Source: Vibrio hannami
Lineage (GTDB): Bacteria > Pseudomonadota > Gammaproteobacteria > Enterobacterales > Vibrionaceae
Assembly (NCBI RefSeq): GCF_029589055.1
Contig: NZ_JARQZP010000003.1
Location: 1,488,001-1,552,000, forward strand
DNA length: 64,000 bases
Direction of reading: 5' to 3'
Under the pieces are notes generated by a model. That model did not search any database. It saw only the letters and a program-made list of their open reading frames with translations, and was not told the DNA's origin. Shown piece by piece: positions 16,159-26,194 of the stretch (positions within the stretch are counted from its first letter, which is position 1; each line of letters opens with the position of its first letter). The translations under genes were made by a program, and so were the position numbers.

Positions 16159-17655
16159 ATGGACTTAGCCTTGGATAAAGCCCACGTTCAACTTGCAAAT
16201 GAGCTGGATCAGCTCAACGACAGGATAGAATCAGAACCGGAAGCTGTGCTGAATCTGGCTTCCCAGTGTTTACTGCGTTCCGATCAGGTGCTTTTCCCGG
16301 AAGGCGGGATTCAGGCATGTATCATCATTTCCAAATGCTGTTGGAAATTGATGGACTACGCCTCCGGCAGCAAGCACATCAAAGAAGCTCTGAATCGACT
16401 TAACCGGCTTGATACCGATCTTTACCTTCCTGAGATTCTTCATATTCACGCCCTGAATTTTTGGGGACAAGCAAAGTATTACTCGGCTCAACAATTCTGG
16501 ATCAATGCTCTTGAACAGGCGGCTCTGGTCGGAGAGACCGAAATAGAAATAGAGTGCTTAATTGGTTTAGGAAATGTCTGGCGCATCACCGAAGAACACA
16601 AACTTGCACTGTCTACCCATGAATTAGCCGTTCAGGTTGCCAACAATGCCAGAGTGGACTGGCTGGAAGGTAAAGCCAGAATTTTGCTGGCGCAGGATCA
16701 TTACCACCTTAACGACTATACCGAAATGCTTTCTGTGCTTGATGAAGCAGAAGAAGTTCTGAAGCACCATCCAGACCCATCCTGGCGCGCAGAAATATGG
16801 GACTTCAGAGGCCTGGCGCTACTGGGCCTGGAACGTATCAAAGATGCCGAGATAGCAACAACCAAGGCTTATGAAATAGCAATCAAACATGATCTGCTTT
16901 GGATGAAAACTCATACTTTCATCAGTAAAGCCCGCCTGGAAATGATCAAGCAGAACTTCGATAGTGCCACCGAGTTCTTAACCAGTGCAGAAGAATCTGC
17001 GAATAACTTCGACCATGGTGAGCTTCTGTCTCAGATCTGTTTTCAACAATCGATTGTCGCAGAGAGGCAACACGATTACGAACGAGCTCTGATTGCATTC
17101 AGGAAATACCGCAAGCACTCCATGCAAATGATGAAAGAACAGACATCAAAACTTGGCATGGACAAAGCCAGAAGCTCTAAGCGTCAACTTGATCAACGAG
17201 CAAGAAAGCTGATTAACCGAATACGCAGGCATGTAGAGTTCAATCATGGCGAACGAGGTTACTCTAACCTTGTATCCGAAACCTACTGGTGGGAACAGCT
17301 TGTTCTGTTCAAAAGTGAGTTAAAAGCAGCAACACACGCGGTATTGCTTATTAGCCATGAAAACTCTGCGTTCCTTGAAGTATGCATGGAGCTGACTCAA
17401 TGTATCTGCAACCGGAACGACCTCTTATCACGCATTAGCGAAAATCGTATCGGTCTGCTTATTGCCGAAAAGGGAGACAAAGCAGAAGCCGTTCATGTTT
17501 ATTTGCAACGCATGATCGCTGATTACCCCTGGCAGCGCCGTGGCCTCGTTGGAGATCTTCCGAAAATATCTCTACACGATATTCTCTCCTTCCCGTTCAC
17601 GCTTGATCAGCTAGAAGACCAGGAAAACAGACTGACGGACAAAGAAGATGGATAG
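16159..17655 (+). CDS. TPR protein with degenerate GGDEF-like C-terminus
   Basis: The 498-residue protein has about 330 residues of TPR-like helical repeats (for example LIGLGNVWRITEEHKLALSTHELAV and WDFRGLALLGLERIKDAEIATTKAYEI). The C-terminal 140 residues look like a diguanylate cyclase fold that has lost its signature: the place of GGDEF reads SENRIGLLIAE. It is therefore predicted to be catalytically inactive and may be a binding or regulatory partner. It overlaps the next TPR-GGDEF gene by eight bases, so the two are probably co-translated and may interact. No strong ribosome site precedes the ATG. No signal peptide or membrane segment is seen. Confidence 0.75.
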   Translation: MDLALDKAHVQLANELDQLNDRIESEPEAVLNLASQCLLRSDQVLFPEGGIQACIIISKCCWKLMDYASGSKHIKEALNRLNRLDTDLYLPEILHIHALNFWGQAKYYSAQQFWINALEQAALVGETEIEIECLIGLGNVWRITEEHKLALSTHELAVQVANNARVDWLEGKARILLAQDHYHLNDYTEMLSVLDEAEEVLKHHPDPSWRAEIWDFRGLALLGLERIKDAEIATTKAYEIAIKHDLLWMKTHTFISKARLEMIKQNFDSATEFLTSAEESANNFDHGELLSQICFQQSIVAERQHDYERALIAFRKYRKHSMQMMKEQTSKLGMDKARSSKRQLDQRARKLINRIRRHVEFNHGERGYSNLVSETYWWEQLVLFKSELKAATHAVLLISHENSAFLEVCMELTQCICNRNDLLSRISENRIGLLIAEKGDKAEAVHVYLQRMIADYPWQRRGLVGDLPKISLHDILSFPFTLDQLEDQENRLTDKEDG

Positions 17656-19240
17656 ACTACTTAACAAGGTTTCAGAAGCAGGTCTTGATCCCTCTTCAGT
17701 CAGTGGTGAAGAGGCCATCGTTTTCTGGGATCATATAAGACAACATATTGCATCGTCACAAACAGAAAAAGCATTCTGTTACCTGATTAGTGCGGAATAT
17801 CGAACTCAGCTCCATCAGCACAAAGAGAGTATTGATGAGCTTAGAAGTGCCCTTAACCTGCTTACATTACCAGATGAAGTTGACGAGATAATTACCATCA
17901 AAAACAGCCTGAGTATGAGGCTGATAGAAAGTGGCGCTTATGCTGAAGCACTAAAAGAGTTTGTCGATCTGTCATCTTTAGCTGTGGAATACAGCCATAT
18001 CGATGACTATGCCATTGCAGTGCTCGGCATGGGTAATCTCTGTGATGCCTATGGTGATCATGCGCGAGCGCTACGTTATTATCAGAAAATCGACGGTATA
18101 GATCATGCTATCGATAGCCGAGCGCTTCGACTTCGCTATAAACTGGATATGGTTTCATGCCTTATCTCTCTTGGGCGTGTTTCTGCGGCAAACAACCTGC
18201 TTAGAGAATGTGAAGAGTTAAGCATTCTTGTCAGTGACAAGGTATTGGCAGGGCAAATAATTCTGTATCAATCGAAGATTTACCGTCGTCAGAAAAAATA
18301 CACCAACGCTCTGAAAACACTGGCGAAAGCGCACTATTCTATCGATGGAAGTAACGCATCCTGGCTTTCGAATATGCTTCGGCTCGAAATGGTAAGAAGC
18401 CTGAGCGAGATTGCTAAGAACGATTATGCTGAAGTCGTTCTAAATCGTACTAAGAAACGTATCGAAGAATCTTCCTCTCCGGTACTGCTCCAGCAACTTT
18501 ATGACTCTGTCAGTCATGTTCTGGGTAAGCGAGGTGACTTCAAAGAAGCGTTAAGTTTCGAGAAAAAGAGCTACCGTGTTACCAATGATCTCATTAAGAG
18601 TATCCCTATTAGCGACCTTGGCTCTTCTCAGTTAAGAAGGCTAACCCGCTTTGAACTGCAGCTAAAACTGATTATGTCAGAGCAGGAAAACAAAGAGCTG
18701 AAAGAAACGACTGAAAGCCAGAAGGATCAGTTTGCCAAGCTGCAAAAAGACGTTTTCACCGATCCCCTTACCACACTGCACAACCGTCGCTGGTTGGAAG
18801 TTAAACTCAAAGACCTGCTGCTTCATGAGACACCATTTGCTTTTCTGGTTGTTGATATCGACCACTTTAAATCGATCAACGATGAGCTTAGCCACCTGGT
18901 GGGCGATAAAGCCATCGTCAATGTATCAAAAGAGCTCAAAGAACATTTCAGCTTTAAGGGCGCATCTTGTGTACGCTTCGGTGGCGAAGAGTTTCTGGTC
19001 ATCATGGAGAACGCCACTATCGAAAGGGCGGAATACTACGCAGAACAATACCGTGAACGTATCTACCAGTTTGGCTGGAAAGAGATTCTGGGCGAGCGTG
19101 GGTTAACCGTGAGTATTGGTGTCACCCTGCATAAAGAAGGCGAAAACACACAACGTACCTTCTATCGAGCGGATAAAGCATTATACCGCGCGAAAGCAAA
19201 TGGCCGAAATCAGGTTTGCATTGAGCTACTCAAAGAGTAA
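17648..19240 (+). CDS. Cytoplasmic TPR-GGDEF diguanylate cyclase
   Basis: This 530-residue protein has N-terminal TPR-like repeats (about 1-310), a short coiled coil (SEQENKELKETTESQKDQFAK region) and a C-terminal GGDEF domain. The domain starts TDPLTTLHNRRWLE, has the metal Asp in VVDIDHFKSIND and the active motif RFGGEEF, so it should make c-di-GMP. The product-inhibition RxxD site expected five residues before the motif is absent (FKGA there), so feedback inhibition is probably lost. It overlaps the degenerate partner upstream and precedes the FIST-GGDEF gene. There is no membrane anchor. Confidence 0.88.
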   Translation: MDRLLNKVSEAGLDPSSVSGEEAIVFWDHIRQHIASSQTEKAFCYLISAEYRTQLHQHKESIDELRSALNLLTLPDEVDEIITIKNSLSMRLIESGAYAEALKEFVDLSSLAVEYSHIDDYAIAVLGMGNLCDAYGDHARALRYYQKIDGIDHAIDSRALRLRYKLDMVSCLISLGRVSAANNLLRECEELSILVSDKVLAGQIILYQSKIYRRQKKYTNALKTLAKAHYSIDGSNASWLSNMLRLEMVRSLSEIAKNDYAEVVLNRTKKRIEESSSPVLLQQLYDSVSHVLGKRGDFKEALSFEKKSYRVTNDLIKSIPISDLGSSQLRRLTRFELQLKLIMSEQENKELKETTESQKDQFAKLQKDVFTDPLTTLHNRRWLEVKLKDLLLHETPFAFLVVDIDHFKSINDELSHLVGDKAIVNVSKELKEHFSFKGASCVRFGGEEFLVIMENATIERAEYYAEQYRERIYQFGWKEILGERGLTVSIGVTLHKEGENTQRTFYRADKALYRAKANGRNQVCIELLKE

Positions 19241-19341
19241 TTTCTCTGTCGGCTTTTATCATTTTTTGACATCAATAACCCCTCCATCCATTTATTGTAT
19301 TAATATTTATATTAATCAATATGTGTTGCAGGGAGTTAGTG

Positions 19342-21118
19342 GTGATCTCAAGTTTTAGCATCCGCTATAAAAGTAGTTTTGACCTGGAAGAGCTAGAAAT
19401 AAAAGCTGCGGGTAATCCTACTGAACATATTCTTATTCAGGTATTTAGTGGTGTTCTGGAGCAATCCAGAATTCTTACTCTCATCGATGAGATCCAACAA
19501 AGACTTCCCGGTGTATCGATCGTCGGTACCAGCACAGGAGGTGAAATTGTTGATGGTCAGTCCCTTGAAGAAGAGATTGTTATCAATACCACCATTTTTG
19601 AACACACACGCGTTACCACAGCAATCACCTTCCAGAATGACGACTTATCAGCCGCAGGCAAGGAGATTGGCCTGGGTTTAAAAAACGATGAGACCAGAGT
19701 CGCGATAGTTTTTGGATGTGGACTCAAAGAAAAAAACCATCAAGGGTCAGGCGCTACTGAATGCAATTCATAACGAAATTCCAGACACACTAATCGCTGG
19801 AGGCCAGGCCGGTGACAATGGTCATGGTGAAACGACATTCGTCTTCACAGAGAAAGGGATTACAGAACAAGGGGTCGCTGCAGCTGCACTTATAGGCGAG
19901 CATATCTCAGCATCAAATGCGTACAACCTTAGCTGGGTGCCTATCGGTAAAAAGCTCACTATCACCAAGGTAGACAACTCCAGAGTATATGGAATCAACC
20001 ACCAGACACCTTACGAAATATATTGCCACTACTTAGGTCAGGAAGTGGCTGACAACCTACCTCTCTCAGCCGCAGATTTTCCATTTATTATTGAGAAAGA
20101 CGGCACTACTATGGCTATCCATGCCATTGGCATGCACGACGATGGCTCCTTTGAGTATATTCATGACTTCCATGTAGGCGAACAACTTCGATTTGGCTTT
20201 TGCCATGCCGGATTACTGGCTTTGGGAGCCAGAGAAACCTACAACAAAGTGGCAAAGCAGGCTCCTCAGGCACTTTTTGTCTACTCATGCGTTTCCAGAA
20301 AGTGGATCCTAGGGACTGATATTGCAGTAGATCTGTCAGCAGTCTCGGGTATTGCACCTTCTGCTGGCTTTTTCTGCTATGGCGAATATTACGTACTTAA
20401 CCAGAAGCCCCATTTCTTTAGCCAAACCATGACCATTCTTTCTCTTACCGAGTCAAAGGAAAAACTGGATCGCGTACCTATAGAATCCGAGCACCCGGAG
20501 TTGGTCGATGAACAGTCGCGCCAGTTCCGAACGATGCGCGTTCTACACAGGCTGGTAGACACTTCAACTAGGGAGATCGAGTCTGTAAATAAAGAGCTAG
20601 CAACACTCGTCAGGCTGGATTCGTTAACCGGGTTGTCGAACCGTCGTCGATTTGATGAAAAGCTACAACATGAATGTGAAAGGCTAAGTGGTAGCTCCAC
20701 CCCGCTCTCGATTCTTATGTTGGATGTCGATTACTTTAAACCTTATAACGACACATACGGACACGTTGCCGGTGACAGTTGTCTGAGAGGAATAGCTGAA
20801 GTACTCAAAAGTGTTGTCAGCGATGAAAAACATACCGCAGCCAGATATGGAGGCGAAGAGTTTTCGTGTCTTCTTCCAAACGTAAACTTCGCTCAAGCAA
20901 CAGAAATTGCAAAAAAGATATTGGAACAAATAAACCTGCTTAATATTGAACACAAGAGCTCACCTGTAGCAAAACATGTTACTGCAAGCATCGGCATATC
21001 AACGGTTTACTGCGACGCAAACACGGTTCCTGATAGCCTGGTGCACGCATGCGATAAGTTGTTGTATCAAGCTAAGGAAGAAGGGCGCAACCGGATAGTG
21101 AGTAAAGAGAATATTTGA
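19342..21118 (+). pseudogene. FIST-GGDEF sensory diguanylate cyclase (single-base frameshift)
   Basis: Two frames form one protein of about 590 residues. The first holds the start of a FIST N domain (IVGTSTGGEIVDG); the second continues it (LIAGGQAGDNG), then FIST C (FVYSCVSRKWILG, APSAGFFCYGEYY) and a GGDEF domain (RLDSLTGLSNRRRFD, MLDVDYFKPYND, RYGGEEF). FIST domains bind small ligands, perhaps amino acids. The frames join at a run of seven As (19730-19736); six As would give GLKEKTIKGQALLN, a normal FIST sequence. The start is likely GTG 19342, six bases after AGGGAG, rather than ATG 19321. An RxxD inhibition site is not obvious. It could be a sequence error or a phase-variable tract. Confidence 0.78.
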
Positions 21119-21446
21119 TGGAAGGGTTGTGCTGAGGTTCTCTAAATCTCTTTTGGACAAAAGTTGTTTAGAGTAATTATACAGAATGAGCAGCCAATCA
21201 AAACTTACTAACGCTGTTTAAGGTATTCGCATAGCTAGTGATGTGCTTTATTAGTTATTTATTCATTACCTAAATTCAAGTGAGCTTTTTAGCAAATTTA
21301 AAAACCATAGAGCAAGTTCTTCTAACTTCTATTTATGCAAAAACGGCTGTAAACAAGGAACCTAGATAGATGTATGCATTTTGACCAACCAATAAATAAT
21401 GCTTACTAGAAAAAGAAGCAGCTTTTTTTGCTGCTTCTTTGACTAA
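21119..21446. other. Intergenic stretch between convergent genes
   Basis: About 330 AT-rich bases separate two convergent genes. Apart from the terminator at its right end I see no gene, repeat or RNA motif. Confidence 0.5.
21409..21440 (-). terminator. Terminator of the enoate-reductase-like gene
   Basis: An 11-bp perfect stem (21412-21422 with 21430-21440, loop of seven Ts) is followed on the minus strand by a T-run. It lies seven bases after the stop at 21447. Confidence 0.88.
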
Positions 21447-23468
21447 CTAAAGTGTTCTCGCGACTTCAAAACCATCCCAAATAGCGGCCATGATTGTACG
21501 CGCTTTCTGGCTATCACCAATGTTAAAGACGTTTTCGACATCAAGCTGATTGGCGAGTGCTTCATGAAGGTGATCCTCTGCTTGGTAACCCAAAGCTAAG
21601 ACGAAATGATCCGACAAGATTTCCATGTCTCTTTGATCTCGCTGAACCAGAACACCAGTATCAGTGATGGCTTGCAGCAAAGTAGAGGTCAATACGCTCA
21701 CTTGCTCTTTAACCAGTAGTTCTTTCAGCATTTGGTAGTTAGCAAAACAAGTACCGTGAGGACCACCGATGATGTCATCACTGGCTTCAATTAAAGTCAC
21801 GACTTTACCCTGTTGCGCCATCCACAATGCTGCCTCAGCACCAACTAAACCACCACCAATCACAGTGACTTTGTCTCCTGTGATCTTATCTGGATTCATC
21901 AACATGTCTTCTGCAACGATAACATGTGGCTTATCTTGGCCTGATAACCATTTTGGCTTCACAGGACGAGAGCCGGTAGCAAAGATCACGCTGTCTGGAT
22001 TGAATGATTCAATGGTCTCTTTATCTGCCGTAGTATCGAAACGCACGTCCACGTTCTTGCGCTCCATTTCACCAGCAAACCATTCAATCAATAGTTTATC
22101 ATCGTGTTTAAACGGAGGCTGGCTACCCGGGATAACGTTACCCCCAAGTTGCTGAGATTTCTCAAGTAGCGTTACTTTATGGCCACGCTCTGACGCAATA
22201 CGTGCTGCTTCCATCCCAGCGACACCGCCACCGACAACCACGACGTTCTGGCTACGATGGGTTGGCGCTAAGCGAAACTCTTCTTCACGGCCACAACTTG
22301 GGTTTACAGCACACGACAAGTTACCCACTTCTGCCATACGGCCTAAACAGCCTAAATGACACGAGAGACACGGTCGCACCTCTTCAAAACGACCACGGCG
22401 AATCTTGTTAACTGTATCTGGGTCAGCCAGCAGTGGGCGACCAAGTGAAATACCATCAGAAATGCCATTTTCGACTGCATGTGCTGCTAAATCAGGGTTC
22501 TCCATACGACCAGACATGAGTACGGGTACATCGACAACCTCTGACACTGCCTTACAGTAAGGCTTGTACATGCCCGGTTCGAAGTAGTTAGGCGGATGGT
22601 TCCAGTACCATGAATCGTAGGTCCCAGCATCGACATTCAACGCATCAAAGCCGGCATCTTGAAGGTACTTGGCCGCTTTCAGGCCCTCTTCCATATCGCG
22701 GCCCACTTCATCTGCCACTTCACCCGGAAGAATACCTTGACCAAAGCCTTTCATATTGCCTTTGACTGAGTAACGCAGTGATACTGGGAAATCATCACCA
22801 CAAATCGCTTTTATGCCTTTTACGATTTCTACAGCGAAACGGTAGCGGTTTTCAAAACTACCGCCGTACTGATCGGTACGTTGGTTAAAGAATTCCATCG
22901 TAAACTGATCAAGCAAGTAGCCTTCATGCACCGCATGAATTTCTACCCCATCAAAGCCTGCTTTTTGTGCAATCGCAGCCGATTCAACAAACTTGCCGAT
23001 AAAGTATTTCACTTCGTCAGTGGTTAGCTCTCTATGCTGAATAGAAGGATCAAAACGGTTTGGCGCATCAGAAGGTGCAATGGATTTGTCTCCTGGGGTA
23101 AAACCTGGGATACAAGAGCGTCCCCAACCTGCAGTCAACTGAGCAAAAATCTTCGCACCATAAGTGTGAACGCGCTCAGTCATCTCTTTGGCACTACGAA
23201 TGTAGGCAGTTGGGTGGTTGGTAGGACACGGAAGAGAAGGCATTGGAAACTGTTCCAATTCGTTTTCGACCATTTGTACGCCGGTAATGATCAAGCCAAC
23301 GCCGCCACGAGCGCGCGCTACGTAATATTCAACACCACGCTGGTTGTATGCACCGTCGCCATCGACACAACCCAATGTGCCCATTGGCGCCATCGAGTAA
23401 CGGTTTTTCAGTTTTAATGAACCAATCTGCATCGGTTCAAAAAGGATTTTGTGTTGTTTTTTTAACAT
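21447..23468 (-). CDS. Old-yellow-enzyme/FAD fusion reductase (enoate reductase or dienoyl-CoA reductase type)
   Basis: This protein of about 673 residues has an FMN TIM barrel (FEPMQIGSLKLKNRYSMAPM), a 4Fe-4S cluster motif (CLSCHLGCLGRM ... CAVNP) and two dinucleotide folds (VVVGGGVAGMEAARIA for FAD, VTVIGGGLVGAEAALWMA for NAD(P)H). It would reduce a carbon-carbon double bond conjugated to a carboxyl or acyl-CoA. The active-site segment IHAVHEGYLLDQF resembles enoate reductases and BaiCD more than FadH. The start is the ATG at 23468, with GGAG upstream; a GTG at 23480 is less likely. It lies beside an AraC-type regulator and a CoA-transferase/fadBA cluster and probably feeds substrate to beta-oxidation. 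Confidence 0.88.
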   Translation of the reverse strand: MLKKQHKILFEPMQIGSLKLKNRYSMAPMGTLGCVDGDGAYNQRGVEYYVARARGGVGLIITGVQMVENELEQFPMPSLPCPTNHPTAYIRSAKEMTERVHTYGAKIFAQLTAGWGRSCIPGFTPGDKSIAPSDAPNRFDPSIQHRELTTDEVKYFIGKFVESAAIAQKAGFDGVEIHAVHEGYLLDQFTMEFFNQRTDQYGGSFENRYRFAVEIVKGIKAICGDDFPVSLRYSVKGNMKGFGQGILPGEVADEVGRDMEEGLKAAKYLQDAGFDALNVDAGTYDSWYWNHPPNYFEPGMYKPYCKAVSEVVDVPVLMSGRMENPDLAAHAVENGISDGISLGRPLLADPDTVNKIRRGRFEEVRPCLSCHLGCLGRMAEVGNLSCAVNPSCGREEEFRLAPTHRSQNVVVVGGGVAGMEAARIASERGHKVTLLEKSQQLGGNVIPGSQPPFKHDDKLLIEWFAGEMERKNVDVRFDTTADKETIESFNPDSVIFATGSRPVKPKWLSGQDKPHVIVAEDMLMNPDKITGDKVTVIGGGLVGAEAALWMAQQGKVVTLIEASDDIIGGPHGTCFANYQMLKELLVKEQVSVLTSTLLQAITDTGVLVQRDQRDMEILSDHFVLALGYQAEDHLHEALANQLDVENVFNIGDSQKARTIMAAIWDGFEVARTL

Positions 23469-23617
23469 ATAACACTCCACATTATTGGTATGTCACCGTA
23501 ATTACCAGTGACAAAGTCTGCGAGTATTAAAACAACCACCAAGGTCAATTACTTGGCTAAATGGGACATCTCATTAACCATACAAGTCATCTTTCGTGTT
23601 TTTGATTGATATCAAAT

Positions 23618-24640
23618 TCACTTTGGCTCAGGTCCGTGATTTTGCCTTACTGCCATAGGGGACTGGCCTGTCCAACGTTTAAACGCACGTGAAAATGTGC
23701 TCAAATCAGAAAACCCAAGTTGATAGGCAATTTCGGTCATGTTTACTTTTCCTGCATCGAGCAAATGCAAGGCTTTTTCTAGCTTATATTTCTCAACAAC
23801 ACCTCGATAGCTGGTGTTTTGCAGCGCAAGGTGACGGTTCAAGGTGCGAAGATTCATATTTAGTGCATCCGCAGTGGCGTTACCATTAATCGCTTCAAGA
23901 TTGGTTTGCGTATTAAGGAAATGGTAAATACGCAAAATTAAATCGTCTTTTTTTAGCCTATCTGCTTCTTCACGGACTAAATTAACACACGCGAAATGAA
24001 GCTCTTTGTCACGTTGAACTAAAGGTATATGTAGGTAACGCTTGGGTATACGAAGCTTACGAACCGGAGAACCCGCGATGATTTTACAATTCATCTCAGC
24101 CTCCAACTGAACATTCTCTTCTTCACTATAACGATGGTCAATAAGGCAAACATCGAGTGTTACTGGTGTATTGTTCATCGCCTTATGGATAATTTTAATG
24201 ATCACTGCGATAAAGAGAGTGATACCAAGATAGCTTACTCGTGAATCATTACCCAATGACTCGGTATCCAACACCCACAACTCGGCGTTTCCGCTGTGAT
24301 CATGTTTGTACACCAACCTTACTGGGGCGCTCAATACCATCACAAACTCTTGCAAGAATCGCAGTAAACTGTCGAGATCCTTGGCGGTCCATAAAGCGGT
24401 TGAAAAGCTGCCAAAGGTCAACGGATCTATATTCTGTGCAATTTGCGTCATCAGCAGTGGGCGCCTGTCTTGTTCATAGGTTTGATAGAGTGCCGATCTC
24501 AAGTCTTGTACATTTGCTCGCTGATCTTCTCTGTACCGAACTGCCTCAATAGCGGCTGGAGTACATACCGGCGCTAACAGCTTCAGCCATCCCGAGTGCA
24601 CTGAAAGTACCCCTTCAAAAACGGATTTTCGATTTTTCAT
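23618..24640 (-). CDS. AraC-family regulator with arabinose-binding-like N-domain (OruR/ArgR type)
   Basis: The 340-residue protein has a large N-terminal effector domain of the PF12625 kind (seen in OruR-type regulators) and a C-terminal AraC pair of HTHs. The second helix pair reads ALHLLDAGKVNMTEIAYQLGFSDLSTFSRAFKRWTGQSP. It is divergent from the CoA-transferase/fadBA operon (233 bases between starts) and follows on the same strand as, and upstream of, the enoate-reductase-like gene. It probably activates both sides in response to a carboxylic acid or acyl-CoA. The ATG at 24640 is suitable. Confidence 0.88.
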   Translation of the reverse strand: MKNRKSVFEGVLSVHSGWLKLLAPVCTPAAIEAVRYREDQRANVQDLRSALYQTYEQDRRPLLMTQIAQNIDPLTFGSFSTALWTAKDLDSLLRFLQEFVMVLSAPVRLVYKHDHSGNAELWVLDTESLGNDSRVSYLGITLFIAVIIKIIHKAMNNTPVTLDVCLIDHRYSEEENVQLEAEMNCKIIAGSPVRKLRIPKRYLHIPLVQRDKELHFACVNLVREEADRLKKDDLILRIYHFLNTQTNLEAINGNATADALNMNLRTLNRHLALQNTSYRGVVEKYKLEKALHLLDAGKVNMTEIAYQLGFSDLSTFSRAFKRWTGQSPMAVRQNHGPEPK

Positions 24641-24873
24641 ACTATGTAAATGCCCAATTTTGTGACGAAATGCGCAAAGGTAAACTCTGTCTTAACCTGC
24701 ATATTATCTGTCTCAAAATGCCAAATATTGACCTTCATCAACAGAGTAAGCTGTATGCAGTGAAACGGACTTTCTTCCCTACATAATATCGCATAGGGCA
24801 AAGAGCAGAGTTATTTTTTATGGTTGAAAAATAGATGCTCATCTTCCCTGCATGCAGAACAGAGAGCGTCACT
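24641..24873 (+). promoter_or_regulatory. Divergent promoter region, AraC-type regulator and acyl-CoA operon
   Basis: This 233-base AT-rich region lies between divergent starts and must hold both promoters. I could not assign a definite operator; no strong inverted repeat stands out. Confidence 0.4.
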
Positions 24874-26182
24874 ATGACTGACTGGAAAAATCAATTCGCC
24901 GAGAAAATCATCTCATTGGAATCGGCAGTAGGTAAAATTGAATCAGGTGATAAAATTTGGGCTGGCGGTTTGTTGTCAATGCCGGTCATCTTCCTTCAAG
25001 AGCTAGACAAACATCTAACTCAGTTCCACTGGCTGTAAGCTATACACTGGTCTTATGACCTACCCTTACGAGTTCCTAAAGCCTCAGTACAAAAAGAATT
25101 TTAAACACATCAGCTTATTCATGGGCCCGCTTGAGCGCAAATGCCAACACGGCGGCAACATTGAAGTGATGAACTTCCACTTCTCAAACTTCAAACAAAC
25201 GTTTGCAACACTTAAACCAAACACAGTCATCATTGAGGTGACACCACCAAATGCTGACGGTAACGTAAGCCTAGGCGCGTGTGGCGGTGTTGGCAGCAAA
25301 GAAGCACTGAAATACGCGAAAAAAGTTATTTTTGTCGTTAACGACCAACAGCCATTCATTGGCAACAAAGACAACCTTGTACATATTGACTACGCAGATT
25401 TTGTTGTCGAAGGCCACCACTGCATCGCAATGCCAAAAGCAGGTGAGCCAAGTGAACTTGAACAACAAATCGCACAGCACGTTAGCCCATATATCAAAGA
25501 TGGCATGACGGTACAAATTGGTATTGGCACTATTTCAAACGCCATGGGTATGGCGCTCCGTGACCGAAAAGACTTGGGTATCCATACTGAAATGTTTACC
25601 GAATCTCTAATGGAAATGTGTAAAGCAGGAGCGGTTAGTGGTAAGAAGAAAAACTACAAACCGAACAAGATCATCACAGCGTTCGCGGCAGGCCCTCAAG
25701 AAGTCATGGACTTTCTGCACAACAACGAAGCGATTGAAATGGGTGACATGGCTGACGTGGTCGACGCTTATGAAGTGGCCAAAAACGACGACTTCGTATC
25801 AATCAACACCTGTGTGATGGTTGATGTGGTTGGCCAGGTGGCTTCTGAAGGTGTGGGCTTCTCTCAGATTTCTGGCTCTGGCGGTCAGCTTGACTTTGTT
25901 CGCGCAGCGGGCATGTCAAAAGGCGGCGTGAGCATTCTGGCCCTATCTTCAACACGTGATGGTAAAGAAGATCTTGAATCAAACATTCGTATCGCACTGC
26001 CAACAGGAACACCAATCACCACGCCTCGCAACGACACACAAGTTGTCGTCACTGAGTACGGCGCAGCCGATCTACGTGGTTTAACCACACCACAGCGCGT
26101 GAAAGCCCTGATCAACATTGCTCACCCAGAGTTTAGAGATGAGCTTCTAGAGCAAGCAACAAAACTTGGTTTGGCTAAATAA
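24874..26182 (+). pseudogene. Acetyl-CoA hydrolase/4-hydroxybutyrate-type CoA-transferase (single-base frameshift)
   Basis: The gene moves CoA to a carboxylate, activating it for beta-oxidation. The N-terminal part starts MTDWKNQFAEKI (ATG 24874) and stops at 25038 after QFHWL. Removing one C from TTCC at 25024-25027 gives QFTGCKLYTGLMTYPYEF and joins the two frames into about 436 residues, the normal family length. The second frame shows GACGGVGSKEAL, the catalytic Glu in TEMFTESLMEM, GSGGQLDFVRAAG and VVTEYGAADLRG. As written, the enzyme would be truncated, unless translation restarts at ATG 25055 without the first strand of the fold. Everything else is intact, so a sequence error or very recent mutation is likely. 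Confidence 0.85.
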
Positions 26183-26194
26183 GGAGCCCATATT

